Shown piece after piece: positions 10,639 to 21,326 of a DNA stretch of 64,000 nucleotides. Below the pieces are notes generated by a model, which ran no database searches, was not told where the DNA came from, and saw only the letters and a list, made by a program, of their open reading frames with translations. The stretch comes from Buchnera aphidicola str. Ak (Acyrthosiphon kondoi) (GTDB lineage: Bacteria; Pseudomonadota; Gammaproteobacteria; Enterobacterales; Enterobacteriaceae): NCBI RefSeq assembly GCF_000225445.1, contig NC_017256.1:248001-312000 (forward strand), in the 5' to 3' direction. The position numbers were made by a program, and so were the translations under genes. The first letter of the stretch is position 1, and the number at the start of each line of letters is the position of its first letter.

Positions 10639-11835
10639 ATGAAAAAAATCACGATTTTAGGATCAACTGGTTCTATTGGTATCAGCACATTATCTATTAT
10701 TCAAAAAAATCGGAATTTATTTAAAGTAATTGCTTTGGTAGCTAATACAAATATTAGTATTATGTTACGACAATGTGAGTTATTTTCTCCTCATTGGGTA
10801 GCAATGAGAGATGAAAAATCTGCTAATATATTAAAGAAAGAATTAAAACGTAAAAAAATAAAAACTCAAGTTCTTTTTGGGGAAAAAGATATTTGTGCTT
10901 TAGCTTCATTAAAAGAAATAGATCAAGTAATATCTGCAATTGTTGGAATAGCAGGTTTATTACCAACATTATCTGCTATAAAAGCTGGAAAAACAATATT
11001 ATTAGCTAATAAAGAATCTTTGATTACATGTGGTAATTTGTTTATGAAAGCTCTTGCTTTAAGTGGTGCTAAAATTTTTCCTATTGATAGTGAACATAAT
11101 GCTATTTTTCAAGTTTTATCTTTAGAGATTCAAAAAAATTTAGGAAGAGCTAGCTTAAAAAAAAACGGCATTAAACATCTTATTTTAACTGGTTCTGGTG
11201 GACCATTTTACAAATTTTCTGCATCTGATTTATCTAATGTAACTCCGGCTCAAGCATGTTCTCATCCAAATTGGTCTATGGGGAAAAAAATTTCTGTAGA
11301 TTCAGCAACTATGATGAATAAAGGTTTAGAATATGCTGAAGCAAGATGGTTATTTAATGCATCAAAATCAGAAATTAAAATTTTAATTCATCCAGAATCA
11401 ATTATTCATTCTATGGTGCAATTTTGTGACGGTGCTTTATTAGCACAATTATCAGTACCCGATATAAGAATTTCTATTTCATATGCAATGTCTTGGCCTA
11501 ATCGTATTCATACAGATGTTAGCTGTTTAAATTTTTCTCAAACAAATAATCTATCTTTTTTTGAACCTGATTTCATTCAATTTCCATGCTTAAAATTAGC
11601 TATTGATTCTTTTTCTCAAGGTCAATCTTCTATGACTGTTTTAAATGCTACGAATGAAGTTGCTGTATCAGCTTTTCTTCATTCTAGAATTTCCTTTACT
11701 CAAATTTACGAGATAAATATGGAAGTATTAATGTGTAGCTCTTTTTCAGAACCTAATTGTATTGAAGATATTCTAGAAATTGATAGAAAAACAAGAATAT
11801 TAGCTAAAAATAAAGTCTTATCTTTGAATTTTTAA
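10639..11835 (+). CDS. dxr: 1-deoxy-D-xylulose 5-phosphate reductoisomerase
   Basis: NADPH-dependent rearrangement and reduction of DXP to MEP, the committed step of the non-mevalonate isoprenoid pathway. 398 residues as in E. coli. N-terminal NADPH-binding motif GSTGSIGISTL; central catalytic region with LANKESLITCG, DSEHNAIFQ, LTGSGGPF and MMNKGLEYAEA. It is followed by uppS, which uses the isoprenoid product for the peptidoglycan carrier. Plain ATG start. Confidence 0.97.
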   Translation: MKKITILGSTGSIGISTLSIIQKNRNLFKVIALVANTNISIMLRQCELFSPHWVAMRDEKSANILKKELKRKKIKTQVLFGEKDICALASLKEIDQVISAIVGIAGLLPTLSAIKAGKTILLANKESLITCGNLFMKALALSGAKIFPIDSEHNAIFQVLSLEIQKNLGRASLKKNGIKHLILTGSGGPFYKFSASDLSNVTPAQACSHPNWSMGKKISVDSATMMNKGLEYAEARWLFNASKSEIKILIHPESIIHSMVQFCDGALLAQLSVPDIRISISYAMSWPNRIHTDVSCLNFSQTNNLSFFEPDFIQFPCLKLAIDSFSQGQSSMTVLNATNEVAVSAFLHSRISFTQIYEINMEVLMCSSFSEPNCIEDILEIDRKTRILAKNKVLSLNF

Positions 11836-11928
11836 ATATGTATTTTTTTGATACACTAATTTATTTAATAATTTCCTTTAGAATATTTGAAGAAAATTTT
11901 ATTTTTTTAAGAGAGATATATAGGTACT

Positions 11929-12678
11929 ATGGAGTATAAATCTTTATCAGAATATACTAAACAAGATTACAAAAATATTCCTCGTCATGTAGCAATCATT
12001 ATGGATGGAAATGGAAGATGGGCTAATAAACAGGGTAAAATGCGTATTTTAGGTCATAAAGAAGGTTTTAAAGCGGTAAAAAAAGCAATAAAATTTTCTA
12101 TTATAAATAACTTAAAAGTATTAACACTATACGCTTTTAGTAGTGAAAACTGGAACCGTCCGTTATTGGAAATTGAATCGTTAATGGAATTGTTTTCCTT
12201 TTCATTAGATAGTGAAATCAAAAATTTCAAAAAATATAATATTCAATTTAAAGTTATTGGTGATATAACATATTTTAATAAAAAATTACAAAATAGTATT
12301 TGTAATGCAGAACAAAAAACCGTAAACAATAGTGGTCTAATTTTAAATATAGCTGCAAATTATGGTGGAAGATGGGATATTATCCAAAGTGTTAAGAAAA
12401 TCATTAAAAAGGTTCAAAAAGGAATTTTAGATGCAAATAAAATTACAGAAAACACTCTTTCTCAATATTTATCTACTAGTAAATTTCTTCCGGTAGATTT
12501 AGTTATTAGAACAGGAGGAGAAAAAAGAATTAGTAATTTTTTATTATGGCAAATAGCTTATTCTGAATTGTATTTTACTGATGTTTTATGGCCTGATTTT
12601 AACCAATATATTTTTCAAGATGCCATAAAATCTTTTGCGTCTCGTGAACGTCGTTTTGGGGGATTTAAAAAATATTAG
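11929..12678 (+). CDS. uppS: Undecaprenyl diphosphate synthase
   Basis: Cis-prenyltransferase that builds the C55 lipid carrier for peptidoglycan. 249 residues. N-terminal IIMDGNGRWA holds the catalytic Asp; LYAFSSENW and RTGGEKRISNFLLWQ are family blocks, and the C-terminus ends with RERRFGG. In E. coli cdsA and rseP lie between uppS and bamA; both are missing, and the 208-bp gap (12679-12886) shows no recognisable remnant. Confidence 0.97.
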   Translation: MEYKSLSEYTKQDYKNIPRHVAIIMDGNGRWANKQGKMRILGHKEGFKAVKKAIKFSIINNLKVLTLYAFSSENWNRPLLEIESLMELFSFSLDSEIKNFKKYNIQFKVIGDITYFNKKLQNSICNAEQKTVNNSGLILNIAANYGGRWDIIQSVKKIIKKVQKGILDANKITENTLSQYLSTSKFLPVDLVIRTGGEKRISNFLLWQIAYSELYFTDVLWPDFNQYIFQDAIKSFASRERRFGGFKKY

Positions 12679-12886
12679 AAATGCTACATTTTTATATTAT
12701 TAGTATTTTTAAGCAAATAAAATTTTAATTCATATTAAACAATGCCGCTTCAATCTATTTAAAAAAAATATAAATAATTAGGTGTCTTTTTAATTTTATT
12801 CTTATTATGATTACTTATAATTTGTAATTTTTATTTAATAAATTTTAAAAAACAAGAAATTTATTGCAGGAATAATTATAACAACA

Positions 12887-15289
12887 ATGTTAATTAAAAA
12901 TTTTTTCATGGCTTTTTTGATATTTTTTAGTGTAGCAGTTTATGCAAACAATACATTGATTGTACAAGATATTCAGTTCAAAGGATTGAAGAATTTCTCA
13001 CAAAATGAAGCGTTAAAAAATGTTGTTTTTAGTATCGGAAGTGAAATATCTCAATATGATATAAAAAACAGCATTAGATCTTTGTTTAAAACGGGAAGAT
13101 TTGAAGATATCAAAGTAGTTCTTTCAAAAAAAACTGTTATCTTTAATATTAAAGAAAGACCTATTATTTTGGGTCTTATGATTTCTGGGAATCATATTGT
13201 TAAAAAATCTATTTTAGATGAATTTTTAAAAAAATTAAATATCGAAAAAAAAAGACCATTCAATGACTTTTTTATTAATATATTTATTAAAAAAATAGAG
13301 GATTTTTATTATGATCTTGGAAGATATAAATCAAGTGTTAAAATATTAAAAGTATTTTTAAAAAATAATACTGTTAATTTAAAAATAGTCATTAATGAAG
13401 GTATTCCAATAAAAATTAATAATATTAAAATATTTGGTATTCAAGATTTTTCTAAAGAAAAAATTTTTTCATTATTAAGATTAAAACATCATCATTCTTG
13501 GTGGAATTTTTTAGATAAATGTATTTACTCTCCAAAAGAATTAAATAATGATTTAGAACATTTAAAACATTTTTATTTGAGTCATGGATATTTTTATTTT
13601 AATATAAATGATACAAAAGTAGATTTTTTAGAAGACACAAATAAAGTAGATATTACAATAAATATTTCTGAAGGTAAAAAGTATAGAATTTCAAATTTTT
13701 TTGTAAATGGCGATTTATTTCCATACAAAAAATTAATTTTAAATTTAATTAAAATTGATCCTTATGAATTTTATAATAAAGAAAAAATTAATTTTATAGT
13801 ACAAAAAATAATCAGATGTTTATCTGAACTTGGATATATTGACGCCAAAGTAATAGTTGATCCAAAAATTAATCATGAAAAAAAAACAATAATTTTAGAT
13901 TTTAATATTGATATTCAAAAACGTTTTTTTGTAAAAAGAATTCATTTTCTAGGAAATCAAATAACTCAAGATAAGGTTTTACGACGTAAAATTAAACAAA
14001 TGGAAGGTAAATATTTTAATATAAAATTGGTAGAATTAGGTAAAAAATTATTAGAAAAAACAAAATATTTTAGTAATGTTGAAATTATTAAAACAATAAA
14101 CTCTAATGAATTAAATCAAATTGACATTATATACAAAGTTAAAGAACAAACTACTGGTTCTATAAATTTTGGTTTAGGATACGGTATCGATAGTGGTGTA
14201 AGTTTTAATATTTCTTTTTCTCAAGACAATATATTAGGATCTGGAAATTCTTTAAAATCCAGTATTATTAAAAACGAAAATCAAAAATATGCTGATATAT
14301 CAATAAGTTATCCATATTTTTTTTCTGATAGTATAGATTTAAATACTAGATTTTTTTATAATGATTTTAAATATAATTTTAATAGTATTTCAAATCTTAT
14401 TAAAAAGAACTATGGTTTTGAAAGTAATTTAGGATTTTTAATCAATGAATCTCATAAAATAAACTTTGGATTTGGATATATTCACAACGGCATTAACAAT
14501 AAAGAAAAAAGAATAGAAGCTCCTCTATCAACAAAAAAATCGTTAGATACATTTTTCATAAAAAATAGTTTAGTAGATGATTTTACTATAAATTATTCTT
14601 GGATATATAATAATTTAGACTACCTTTATTTCCCTACTTCTGGTAATCAGATTTATATTAGTGGAAAAAGTACTGTTCCTGGTTCTGATAATAATTTCTA
14701 TAAAGTAATATTAGATAGTGAGCAATATATTCCATTAAATAAAGAAAAAAGTTTTATATTTTTAAGTCATATTCACTTGGGAATAGGAAATATTTTTAAT
14801 AAAGAAAAACTTCCTTTTTATGAGAATTTCTATGCTAGTAGCGAAAATAATATTCGTGGTTTTCGTTTAAATACTATCGGTCCTAAAACAATTGATGACA
14901 GTACTAATTTAGAAGGCTGTGTTGGATATAAAAACAATAATTTATGTGAATCAATTGATTCTATTGGTGGAAACTTAACTTTAGTTAGTAATTTAGAACT
15001 TATTATACCTCTGCCTTTCTTAGATAATAAATATTCTGAACTTCTTCGTGCTTCTTTGTTTTTAGATGCTGGTAATATTTGGGACACGCAATCTGATAAT
15101 ACTAAAAATATTAATTTATTTCAATTTTTACAAGATAATATATTAAATGATATTTATTCATCAGCTGGTCTTTCATTACAGTGGTTTTCTCCTATTGGTC
15201 CTTTAGTTTTTTCTTACAGCATTCCCATTCAAAAAAATAAAAATTATCAGTTAGAACAATTTCAATTTAATATAGGAAAAAATTGGTAG
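12887..15289 (+). CDS. bamA: Outer membrane protein assembly factor BamA
   Basis: Omp85-family barrel that inserts beta-barrel proteins into the outer membrane. 800 residues versus 810 in E. coli. Signal peptide (residues about 1-20, cleavage after VYA), five POTRA domains (to about residue 420) and a 16-strand barrel with ENFYASSENNIRGF (the RGF motif of loop 6) and the terminal beta-signal QFQFNIGKNW. The nearest Shine-Dalgarno (AGGAA, from 12868) lies about 15 nt before the ATG, oddly far; an in-frame ATA at 12878 is better spaced. In E. coli skp and lpxD lie between bamA and fabZ. Confidence 0.96.
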   Translation: MLIKNFFMAFLIFFSVAVYANNTLIVQDIQFKGLKNFSQNEALKNVVFSIGSEISQYDIKNSIRSLFKTGRFEDIKVVLSKKTVIFNIKERPIILGLMISGNHIVKKSILDEFLKKLNIEKKRPFNDFFINIFIKKIEDFYYDLGRYKSSVKILKVFLKNNTVNLKIVINEGIPIKINNIKIFGIQDFSKEKIFSLLRLKHHHSWWNFLDKCIYSPKELNNDLEHLKHFYLSHGYFYFNINDTKVDFLEDTNKVDITINISEGKKYRISNFFVNGDLFPYKKLILNLIKIDPYEFYNKEKINFIVQKIIRCLSELGYIDAKVIVDPKINHEKKTIILDFNIDIQKRFFVKRIHFLGNQITQDKVLRRKIKQMEGKYFNIKLVELGKKLLEKTKYFSNVEIIKTINSNELNQIDIIYKVKEQTTGSINFGLGYGIDSGVSFNISFSQDNILGSGNSLKSSIIKNENQKYADISISYPYFFSDSIDLNTRFFYNDFKYNFNSISNLIKKNYGFESNLGFLINESHKINFGFGYIHNGINNKEKRIEAPLSTKKSLDTFFIKNSLVDDFTINYSWIYNNLDYLYFPTSGNQIYISGKSTVPGSDNNFYKVILDSEQYIPLNKEKSFIFLSHIHLGIGNIFNKEKLPFYENFYASSENNIRGFRLNTIGPKTIDDSTNLEGCVGYKNNNLCESIDSIGGNLTLVSNLELIIPLPFLDNKYSELLRASLFLDAGNIWDTQSDNTKNINLFQFLQDNILNDIYSSAGLSLQWFSPIGPLVFSYSIPIQKNKNYQLEQFQFNIGKNW

Positions 15290-15452
15290 TTTTGAATATA
15301 AATTATGGGAAAATTGTTTAACATATGCAATTATAAAGCAATAAAATTTTGTGATTTTTTATTTTAAATCAATAATTCAAGTTTAAATTTAATATAGATT
15401 TTTTGAAATATGATATTGATAATAATAAAGTATATACAATAAGGTAAATATT

Positions 15453-15908
15453 TTGAATATTATAAATAATACATTCAATATTAAAAAAATTTTAAAAATT
15501 TTACCTCATCGTTATCCTTTCATACTAATTGATCGAGTTTTAAATTTTGAAAAATTTAAATTTTTACAAGCAATAAAAAATTGCACTATAAATGAACCGT
15601 TTTTTCAAGGTCATTTTATAGATGAACCAGTTTTTCCTGGTGTATTGATTATTGAATCTATGGCTCAAGCCGCAAGCATTCTAATATATAAAAGTACAGG
15701 ACAATTAAATATAAATAAATTTTATTATTTTGTAGGTATAGATAATACTCGTTTTAAAAAAATAGTTATTCCTGGTGATCAAATATTTATAGAAGTAATA
15801 ATTTTAAAATCTAATAAAAATCTTTTAATTTTTAAAAATATAGCTGTAGTCAATAATAATATCGTTTGTAAATCTAATATTATTTTTGCTAAAAAATATT
15901 CATTTTGA
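15453..15908 (+). CDS. fabZ: 3-hydroxyacyl-ACP dehydratase FabZ
   Basis: Hot-dog-fold dehydratase of type II fatty acid elongation. 151 residues, equal to E. coli, which supports the TTG start at 15453 (AAGG 9 nt upstream). Motifs: LPHRYPFILIDRV, EPFFQGHF with the catalytic His, and FPGVLIIESMAQA with the catalytic Glu. lpxA/lpxB, which flank it in E. coli, are missing, so fabZ here serves phospholipid rather than lipid A synthesis (inference). Stop is TGA. Confidence 0.96.
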   Translation: MNIINNTFNIKKILKILPHRYPFILIDRVLNFEKFKFLQAIKNCTINEPFFQGHFIDEPVFPGVLIIESMAQAASILIYKSTGQLNINKFYYFVGIDNTRFKKIVIPGDQIFIEVIILKSNKNLLIFKNIAVVNNNIVCKSNIIFAKKYSF

Positions 15909-15942
15909 AAACATATATCCATATATACATTCCGGAAAATAT

Positions 15943-18900
15943 ATGAATGAACCAAAATTTATTCATCTTCATGTACATAGTGATTATTCGATTATTGATG
16001 GATTGTCAAAACCTGAAGAATTAGTCAAAAAAGCAGCATTTTTAAATATGCCTGCTATTGCAATAACTGATTATTGCAATTTATATGGTGTAATTAAATT
16101 TTATAACATAGCGCATAAAGTGGGTTTAAAGCCTATTATCGGTATTACAGTAAAATTTTTTTCTGATTTAATTAATAACGAGTTAACAAAATTAACTTTA
16201 TTAGCCTCTACTCAAGAAGGCTATAAAAATTTAATATTATTAATTTCTTATGCACATCAAAAAGGATATATTAATAATAACGAGGTTACTATTGAAAAAA
16301 AGTGGTTGTCAGAAATCAATAAAGGATTAATATTACTTTCTGGAGGTCCTCAAGGTGAACTTGGAAAAGTTTTGCTTCATGGTCAATCCTCATTAACATT
16401 TAATTGTTTATCGTTTTATCAGAAATATTTTCCTGATTCTTACTATTTAGAATTATTTCGTACAAACCGAAATAATGAAGAGACATATTTAGATTTAGCT
16501 ATAGATTTATCTTTATCTACAGGAATTCCTGTTGTTGCGACTAATGATGTTTGTTTCTTAAATAAAGAAGATTTTAAAGTTCATAAAATTAGAATTGCTA
16601 TTAATGAAGGTGAAACATTACAAAATTCAAAAATTCAAAATAATTATAGTAATCAACAATTTTTAAAAAGTACAAAAGAAATGTGTGATCTTTTTTCAGA
16701 TATTCCAGAAGCACTTATTAATAGTGTAGAAATTGCGAAACGTTGTAATGTTTTCATATCTTCTGGAAAGTATTTTTTACCACAGTTTCCAACTGGAGAA
16801 ATTAGTGTTGAAAATTATTTAATTGCACAAGCATATAGAGGCATAAAAAAACGTTTAAGTCTTTGGTGCTTAGATAATAAAAAATATAAAAGTATTTATA
16901 ATCAATATAAAAATCGTCTAGATATGGAATTAAATGTAATTAATAAAATGGGTTTTCCTGGATATTTTTTGATTGTTATGGAATTTATACAATGGGCAAA
17001 AGATAATAGTATTCCAGTAGGTCCAGGACGGGGTTCTGGTGCAGGTTCTCTTGTAGCCTATGCTTTGAATATTACAGAAGTTGATCCGTTATCTTTTAAT
17101 CTTTTATTCGAAAGATTTTTGAATCCAGAGCGTATTTCAATGCCTGATTTTGATATTGATTTTTGTATGGAAAAACGTGACAAAGTAATTGATCATGTTT
17201 CAGATATATATGGTAGAAATGCGGTAGCGCAAATTATTACTTTTGGAACATTAACAGCAAAAGCTGTTATTAGAGATGTAGGTCGAGTTTTAGGATATCC
17301 ATACGGATTTATCAATAAACTGTCTAAGTTAGTACCTTTAGATCCCGGTATAACTTTGAATGAAGCTTTTTCTAAAGAATCTGAATTATCTAATCTTTAT
17401 AAAAATAATGAAGATGTTAAAATTTTAATTGATATTGCTAAAAAATTAGAAGGAACAAATAGAAATGTTGGTAAACATGCAGGTGGTGTAGTTATTTCTC
17501 CTACTAAAATTACTGATTTTTGTCCATTATATTGTGATGAAAAAGGGGATAATCCAGTAACTCAATTTGATAAAAATGATATAGAATATGTAGGATTAGT
17601 AAAATTTGATTTTCTTGGTTTACGTACACTTACGATTATTAGTTATGCAGTTGAAATGATTAATATAAAATTAAAGTTTAATAAAAAAAACTTAATAAAT
17701 ATTAATTTAATTCCTCTTGATGATATTGCATCTTTTGATTTATTAAAAAAATCTGAAACTACTGGTGTATTCCAATTAGAATCCTATGGCATGAAAGATT
17801 TAATCAAAAGATTACAACCTGACTGTTTTGAAGATATTATTGCTTTAGTAGCACTTTTTAGACCAGGTCCTCTACAGTCTGGGATGGTTGATAATTTTAT
17901 TAATCGAAAACACGGGCGTGAAAATATTTCATATCCTGATCATAAATGGCAACATGTATTATTAAAACCTATATTAGAATCAACGTATGGTATTATATTA
18001 TACCAAGAACAAGTCATGCAAATAGCACAGGTTTTAGCAGGTTATACACTTGGAAGTGCAGATATTTTAAGACGAGCAATGAGTAAAAAGAATTTGAAAG
18101 ATATGTCAAAACAACGTGCTATTTTTGAATCAGGAGCTTTAAAGAATGGTATTGACAAAAAATTATCAATAAAAATTTTTGATTTATTAGAAAAATTTGC
18201 AGGATATGGTTTTAATAAATCTCATTCTGTTGCTTATGCTTTAGTTTCGTATCAAACATTATGGTTAAAAGCACATTATCCTGCTGAATTTATAGCTGCA
18301 GCTATGACATCTGATATAGATAATACAGAAAAACTTGTTATTTTAGTTAATGAATCTTTTAATATGAGAGTAAAAATTATACCACCAAATATCAATATAA
18401 GTAAATATGAATTTTATGTGAATCATGAAAGTAATATAGTTTATGGTATTGGTGCTATTAAAGGTATAGGAGAAAACTCAGTACGAGATCTTATCCGAGA
18501 ACGTGAGAAAAATGGATTGTTTCATGATTTATTTGATCTTTGTATGAGAATGGATTCTAATAAGATAACTCGTAGAGTCTTAGAAAAATTAATTATGTCT
18601 GGTAGTTGTGACTGTTTTAATACAAATAGAAATTATTTGCTTAAATCAATTGATGATGCTATAAATGCATCAAAAGAATCTTTTAGAACAAAATTTTTTA
18701 AACAAGAAAGTCTTTTCGGTGTCTTTAAAAATCAATTAAATCAAGTGAAGAAAAATAATTTTGTTAATCTTTCTTGTTCTGAAAAAAATAAATTAGAAAA
18801 TGAATATCAAGTATTAGGATTTTATCTTACAGGACATCCTATTGATCAATATGTAAAAGAACTAAAAAATTATGTGAATGGTATGACATTGTCACAATTA

Positions 18901-19428
18901 AAATTTGCTGAGAAAAGAAAGGAATTTTTAGTTGTAGGAATTATAGTTTCTATTAAAATTAAAACTACTAAAAATAAGAATCGAATAGCTATTTTAACAT
19001 TAGATGATAATACTGGTCGTTTAGAAGTCTTAATTTTTACAGCTTTATTAGATATATATGAATCTCTTTTAAAAATAAATAAACTTTTATTTGTAAAAGG
19101 AGTTTTAAACATTAGTTTTATTAACAAATATATTAATATGACGGCTCATGATCTTATGAGCTTAAGTATGGTAAGAGACAAAAACATACATAAACTAACA
19201 ATTATATTAAGTGAAGATAAAAAAGATACATCTTTTTTAAAAAAATTGTATCAATGTTTAGATAAACAACCTAAAGGAAATGTGCCCGTTTGTATTTCTT
19301 ATAATAAAAAAAGAGTATGTTTAAATTTAACATTGAATCAAAAGTGGTTTGTTATAATTACCGACGATTTTTTAAATGAATTAAAATTACTAGTAGGATC
19401 AAAAAAAATAAAATTAGAATACGCTTAA
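15943..19428 (+). CDS. dnaE: DNA polymerase III alpha subunit
   Basis: Replicative polymerase. 1161 residues, as in E. coli (1160). Start ATG 15943 aligns MNEPKFIHLHVHSDYS with E. coli; an upstream in-frame TTG at 15886 overlaps fabZ and is not needed. N-terminal PHP domain (about 1-270), polymerase core with GPGRGSGAGSLVAY and the catalytic MPDFDIDFC aspartates near residue 400, QFDKNDIEYVGLVKFDFLGL with the third aspartate near 550, fingers QLESYGMKDL, then the OB-fold C-terminal region. 34 bp after fabZ. It converges on proS across a long inverted repeat. Confidence 0.97.
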   Translation: MNEPKFIHLHVHSDYSIIDGLSKPEELVKKAAFLNMPAIAITDYCNLYGVIKFYNIAHKVGLKPIIGITVKFFSDLINNELTKLTLLASTQEGYKNLILLISYAHQKGYINNNEVTIEKKWLSEINKGLILLSGGPQGELGKVLLHGQSSLTFNCLSFYQKYFPDSYYLELFRTNRNNEETYLDLAIDLSLSTGIPVVATNDVCFLNKEDFKVHKIRIAINEGETLQNSKIQNNYSNQQFLKSTKEMCDLFSDIPEALINSVEIAKRCNVFISSGKYFLPQFPTGEISVENYLIAQAYRGIKKRLSLWCLDNKKYKSIYNQYKNRLDMELNVINKMGFPGYFLIVMEFIQWAKDNSIPVGPGRGSGAGSLVAYALNITEVDPLSFNLLFERFLNPERISMPDFDIDFCMEKRDKVIDHVSDIYGRNAVAQIITFGTLTAKAVIRDVGRVLGYPYGFINKLSKLVPLDPGITLNEAFSKESELSNLYKNNEDVKILIDIAKKLEGTNRNVGKHAGGVVISPTKITDFCPLYCDEKGDNPVTQFDKNDIEYVGLVKFDFLGLRTLTIISYAVEMINIKLKFNKKNLININLIPLDDIASFDLLKKSETTGVFQLESYGMKDLIKRLQPDCFEDIIALVALFRPGPLQSGMVDNFINRKHGRENISYPDHKWQHVLLKPILESTYGIILYQEQVMQIAQVLAGYTLGSADILRRAMSKKNLKDMSKQRAIFESGALKNGIDKKLSIKIFDLLEKFAGYGFNKSHSVAYALVSYQTLWLKAHYPAEFIAAAMTSDIDNTEKLVILVNESFNMRVKIIPPNINISKYEFYVNHESNIVYGIGAIKGIGENSVRDLIREREKNGLFHDLFDLCMRMDSNKITRRVLEKLIMSGSCDCFNTNRNYLLKSIDDAINASKESFRTKFFKQESLFGVFKNQLNQVKKNNFVNLSCSEKNKLENEYQVLGFYLTGHPIDQYVKELKNYVNGMTLSQLKFAEKRKEFLVVGIIVSIKIKTTKNKNRIAILTLDDNTGRLEVLIFTALLDIYESLLKINKLLFVKGVLNISFINKYINMTAHDLMSLSMVRDKNIHKLTIILSEDKKDTSFLKKLYQCLDKQPKGNVPVCISYNKKRVCLNLTLNQKWFVIITDDFLNELKLLVGSKKIKLEYA

Positions 19429-19521
19429 AAAAATACCTTAAATAATTTATATAAAATATTTTAAAGATAATATCTTATATTAAAAATATAAAAAATAAGT
19501 AGATTTTATAAAATAATATTT

Positions 19522-19553
19522 TTAATCAAATTTTTTAAAAAAAATTTGATTAA
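19522..19553. terminator. Perfect 15-bp inverted repeat between convergent dnaE and proS
   Basis: Positions 19522-19536 and 19539-19553 are exact reverse complements, beginning TTAATCAAA and ending TTTGATTAA. The innermost T/A pairs would form the loop. Placed in the 179-bp gap between converging genes, with T-rich sequence on both sides, it looks like a bidirectional terminator. It is almost purely A/T, so the hairpin is weaker than its length suggests. Confidence 0.55.
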
Positions 19554-19607
19554 TAATATTTTTAAAAAAACATTTTTTTATTAATTAATGAAATTTTATA
19601 GAAATTT

Positions 19608-21326
19608 TTATTTTTTTAGTCTTTGTATCATGAAATTTATTATATCTTTTATATTGATTAGAATTTTTTTCTTATTTTTTCTTTCACAATATTCAACGTT
19701 ATTATTTTCAATTGAACGTCTACTAATAATAATTTGATGAGGAATGCCTATTAAATCCATTTCATTAAACATAACTCCTGGTCGTTCATATCTATCATCT
19801 AATATAATGTCTATTCCTATTTTTTTAAAATTTTGATATAAAATATTTGCTATTTTTTTTATTTTTTTAGATTTTTCCATATCTATAGGTAAAATAACTA
19901 CTTCAAAAGGGGCAATAGAATTTGGCCAGATAATACCATTTTCATCATGATTTTGTTCAATTACGGCTGCTACGATTCGTGTTATTCCTATTCCATAACA
20001 TCCCATATATAAATTTCTTGGATTGCCATCTTTAGTCTTAAAAGATGTTTTCATTATTCTAGAATATTTTTGTCCAAGTTGAAATATATGACCAATTTCA
20101 ATACTTTTTTTAATATTTAAACATCCTATACCATGAGGACTTAAATCGTCTTCTGTTACTTTTCTAATATCTTTAATAACTGGAATAGGTAAATCAATAT
20201 TCCAATTTACATTTATAAAGAAATGTTTATCAATATTTGAACCAATAGTAAAATCTTTCATTGTATATGTGGATATATCGGCAATAATCGGAATTTTTAA
20301 CCCATAGGGACCTAAGAATTTTTTTTTAACTCCTATCAATGCAATAGTTTCTTTTTCATCTAAAAACACTAAAGGTTTTTTTAAGATATCGATCTTTTCT
20401 ATTTTAAATAAATTTAATTCATGATCTCCACGTATTAATAATGCAGCTATTGAAGTAATATTTTTTATTTTTGTTTTCACTAAAAAAGTTTTAATTTGAT
20501 TTTTTAATGGTGTATTTAATTTTTCAGAAATTATTATAGATTTTTTACTTTTTGCTTTATCTTTAACAATTTCATATTGATCTTTTTTTTTAAAAAAATT
20601 AATCGTTTCTATAGATTCAGCCATATTAATATTTGAAGCATATGTTTTATCGTCAGAAAAAACTATTTCATCTTCTCCATTGTTAGAAAAAGCTTGAAAC
20701 TCATGAGAGATATTGCCTCCCATAGAACCTGATTCAGCTTTTACTATACAAAAATCTAATTTCATTTTTTTAAATATTTTTATATAACTGTCACGAAATT
20801 TATTATAAGTATCCTCTAAACAATTTTGGTTGATATGAAAAGAGTAAGCATCTTTCATCATAAATTCACGTGTTCTAATTATTCCAAAACGAGGTCGTGT
20901 TTCGTCTCTAAATTTTGTTTGTATTTGATATAGAATTAAAGGAAGTTCTTTATATGAATGAATTTTAGAGCCAATAAAATTTGTAATAACTTCTTCATTA
21001 GTAGGACCTAAAATAAATTGGTTGTTACGGCGGTCCGAAAATTTTAATAATTCTTCTCCGTATATATTTAATCTTCCACTTTCTTTCCATAAATATTCAG
21101 GTTGTACAATAGGCATTAATATTTCTAATGCATTTATTTTTTTCATTTCTTTTTTGATAATTTTTTTTATTTTTTTTAGCACTCTAATTCCAGTTGGAAG
21201 CCAAATATATAAACCTGATGAAATTTTTCTAATCATTCCACTTCTTAACATTAGTTGATGGCTAATAATTTTTGCATCATAAGGTATATCTTTTAAAGTT
21301 GATAATAAGTATTGACTTGTAAGCAT
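19608..21326 (-). CDS. proS: Prolyl-tRNA synthetase
   Basis: Class II aminoacyl-tRNA synthetase of the bacterial type with an editing insertion. From ATG 21326 (MLTSQYLLSTLKD) it has 572 residues, exactly the E. coli length; a TTG five codons further upstream is possible but unnecessary. Motif 1 region around GLYIWLPTGIRVL, motif 2 TKFRDETRPRFG, an insertion domain (about 225-400) with LLIRGDHELN, motif 3 CYGIGITRIVAA, and the anticodon-binding C-terminus DDRYERPG. Convergent with dnaE and divergent from flhB (gap 21327-21623, AT-rich, no clear element). Confidence 0.97.
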   Translation of the reverse strand: MLTSQYLLSTLKDIPYDAKIISHQLMLRSGMIRKISSGLYIWLPTGIRVLKKIKKIIKKEMKKINALEILMPIVQPEYLWKESGRLNIYGEELLKFSDRRNNQFILGPTNEEVITNFIGSKIHSYKELPLILYQIQTKFRDETRPRFGIIRTREFMMKDAYSFHINQNCLEDTYNKFRDSYIKIFKKMKLDFCIVKAESGSMGGNISHEFQAFSNNGEDEIVFSDDKTYASNINMAESIETINFFKKKDQYEIVKDKAKSKKSIIISEKLNTPLKNQIKTFLVKTKIKNITSIAALLIRGDHELNLFKIEKIDILKKPLVFLDEKETIALIGVKKKFLGPYGLKIPIIADISTYTMKDFTIGSNIDKHFFINVNWNIDLPIPVIKDIRKVTEDDLSPHGIGCLNIKKSIEIGHIFQLGQKYSRIMKTSFKTKDGNPRNLYMGCYGIGITRIVAAVIEQNHDENGIIWPNSIAPFEVVILPIDMEKSKKIKKIANILYQNFKKIGIDIILDDRYERPGVMFNEMDLIGIPHQIIISRRSIENNNVEYCERKNKKKILINIKDIINFMIQRLKK

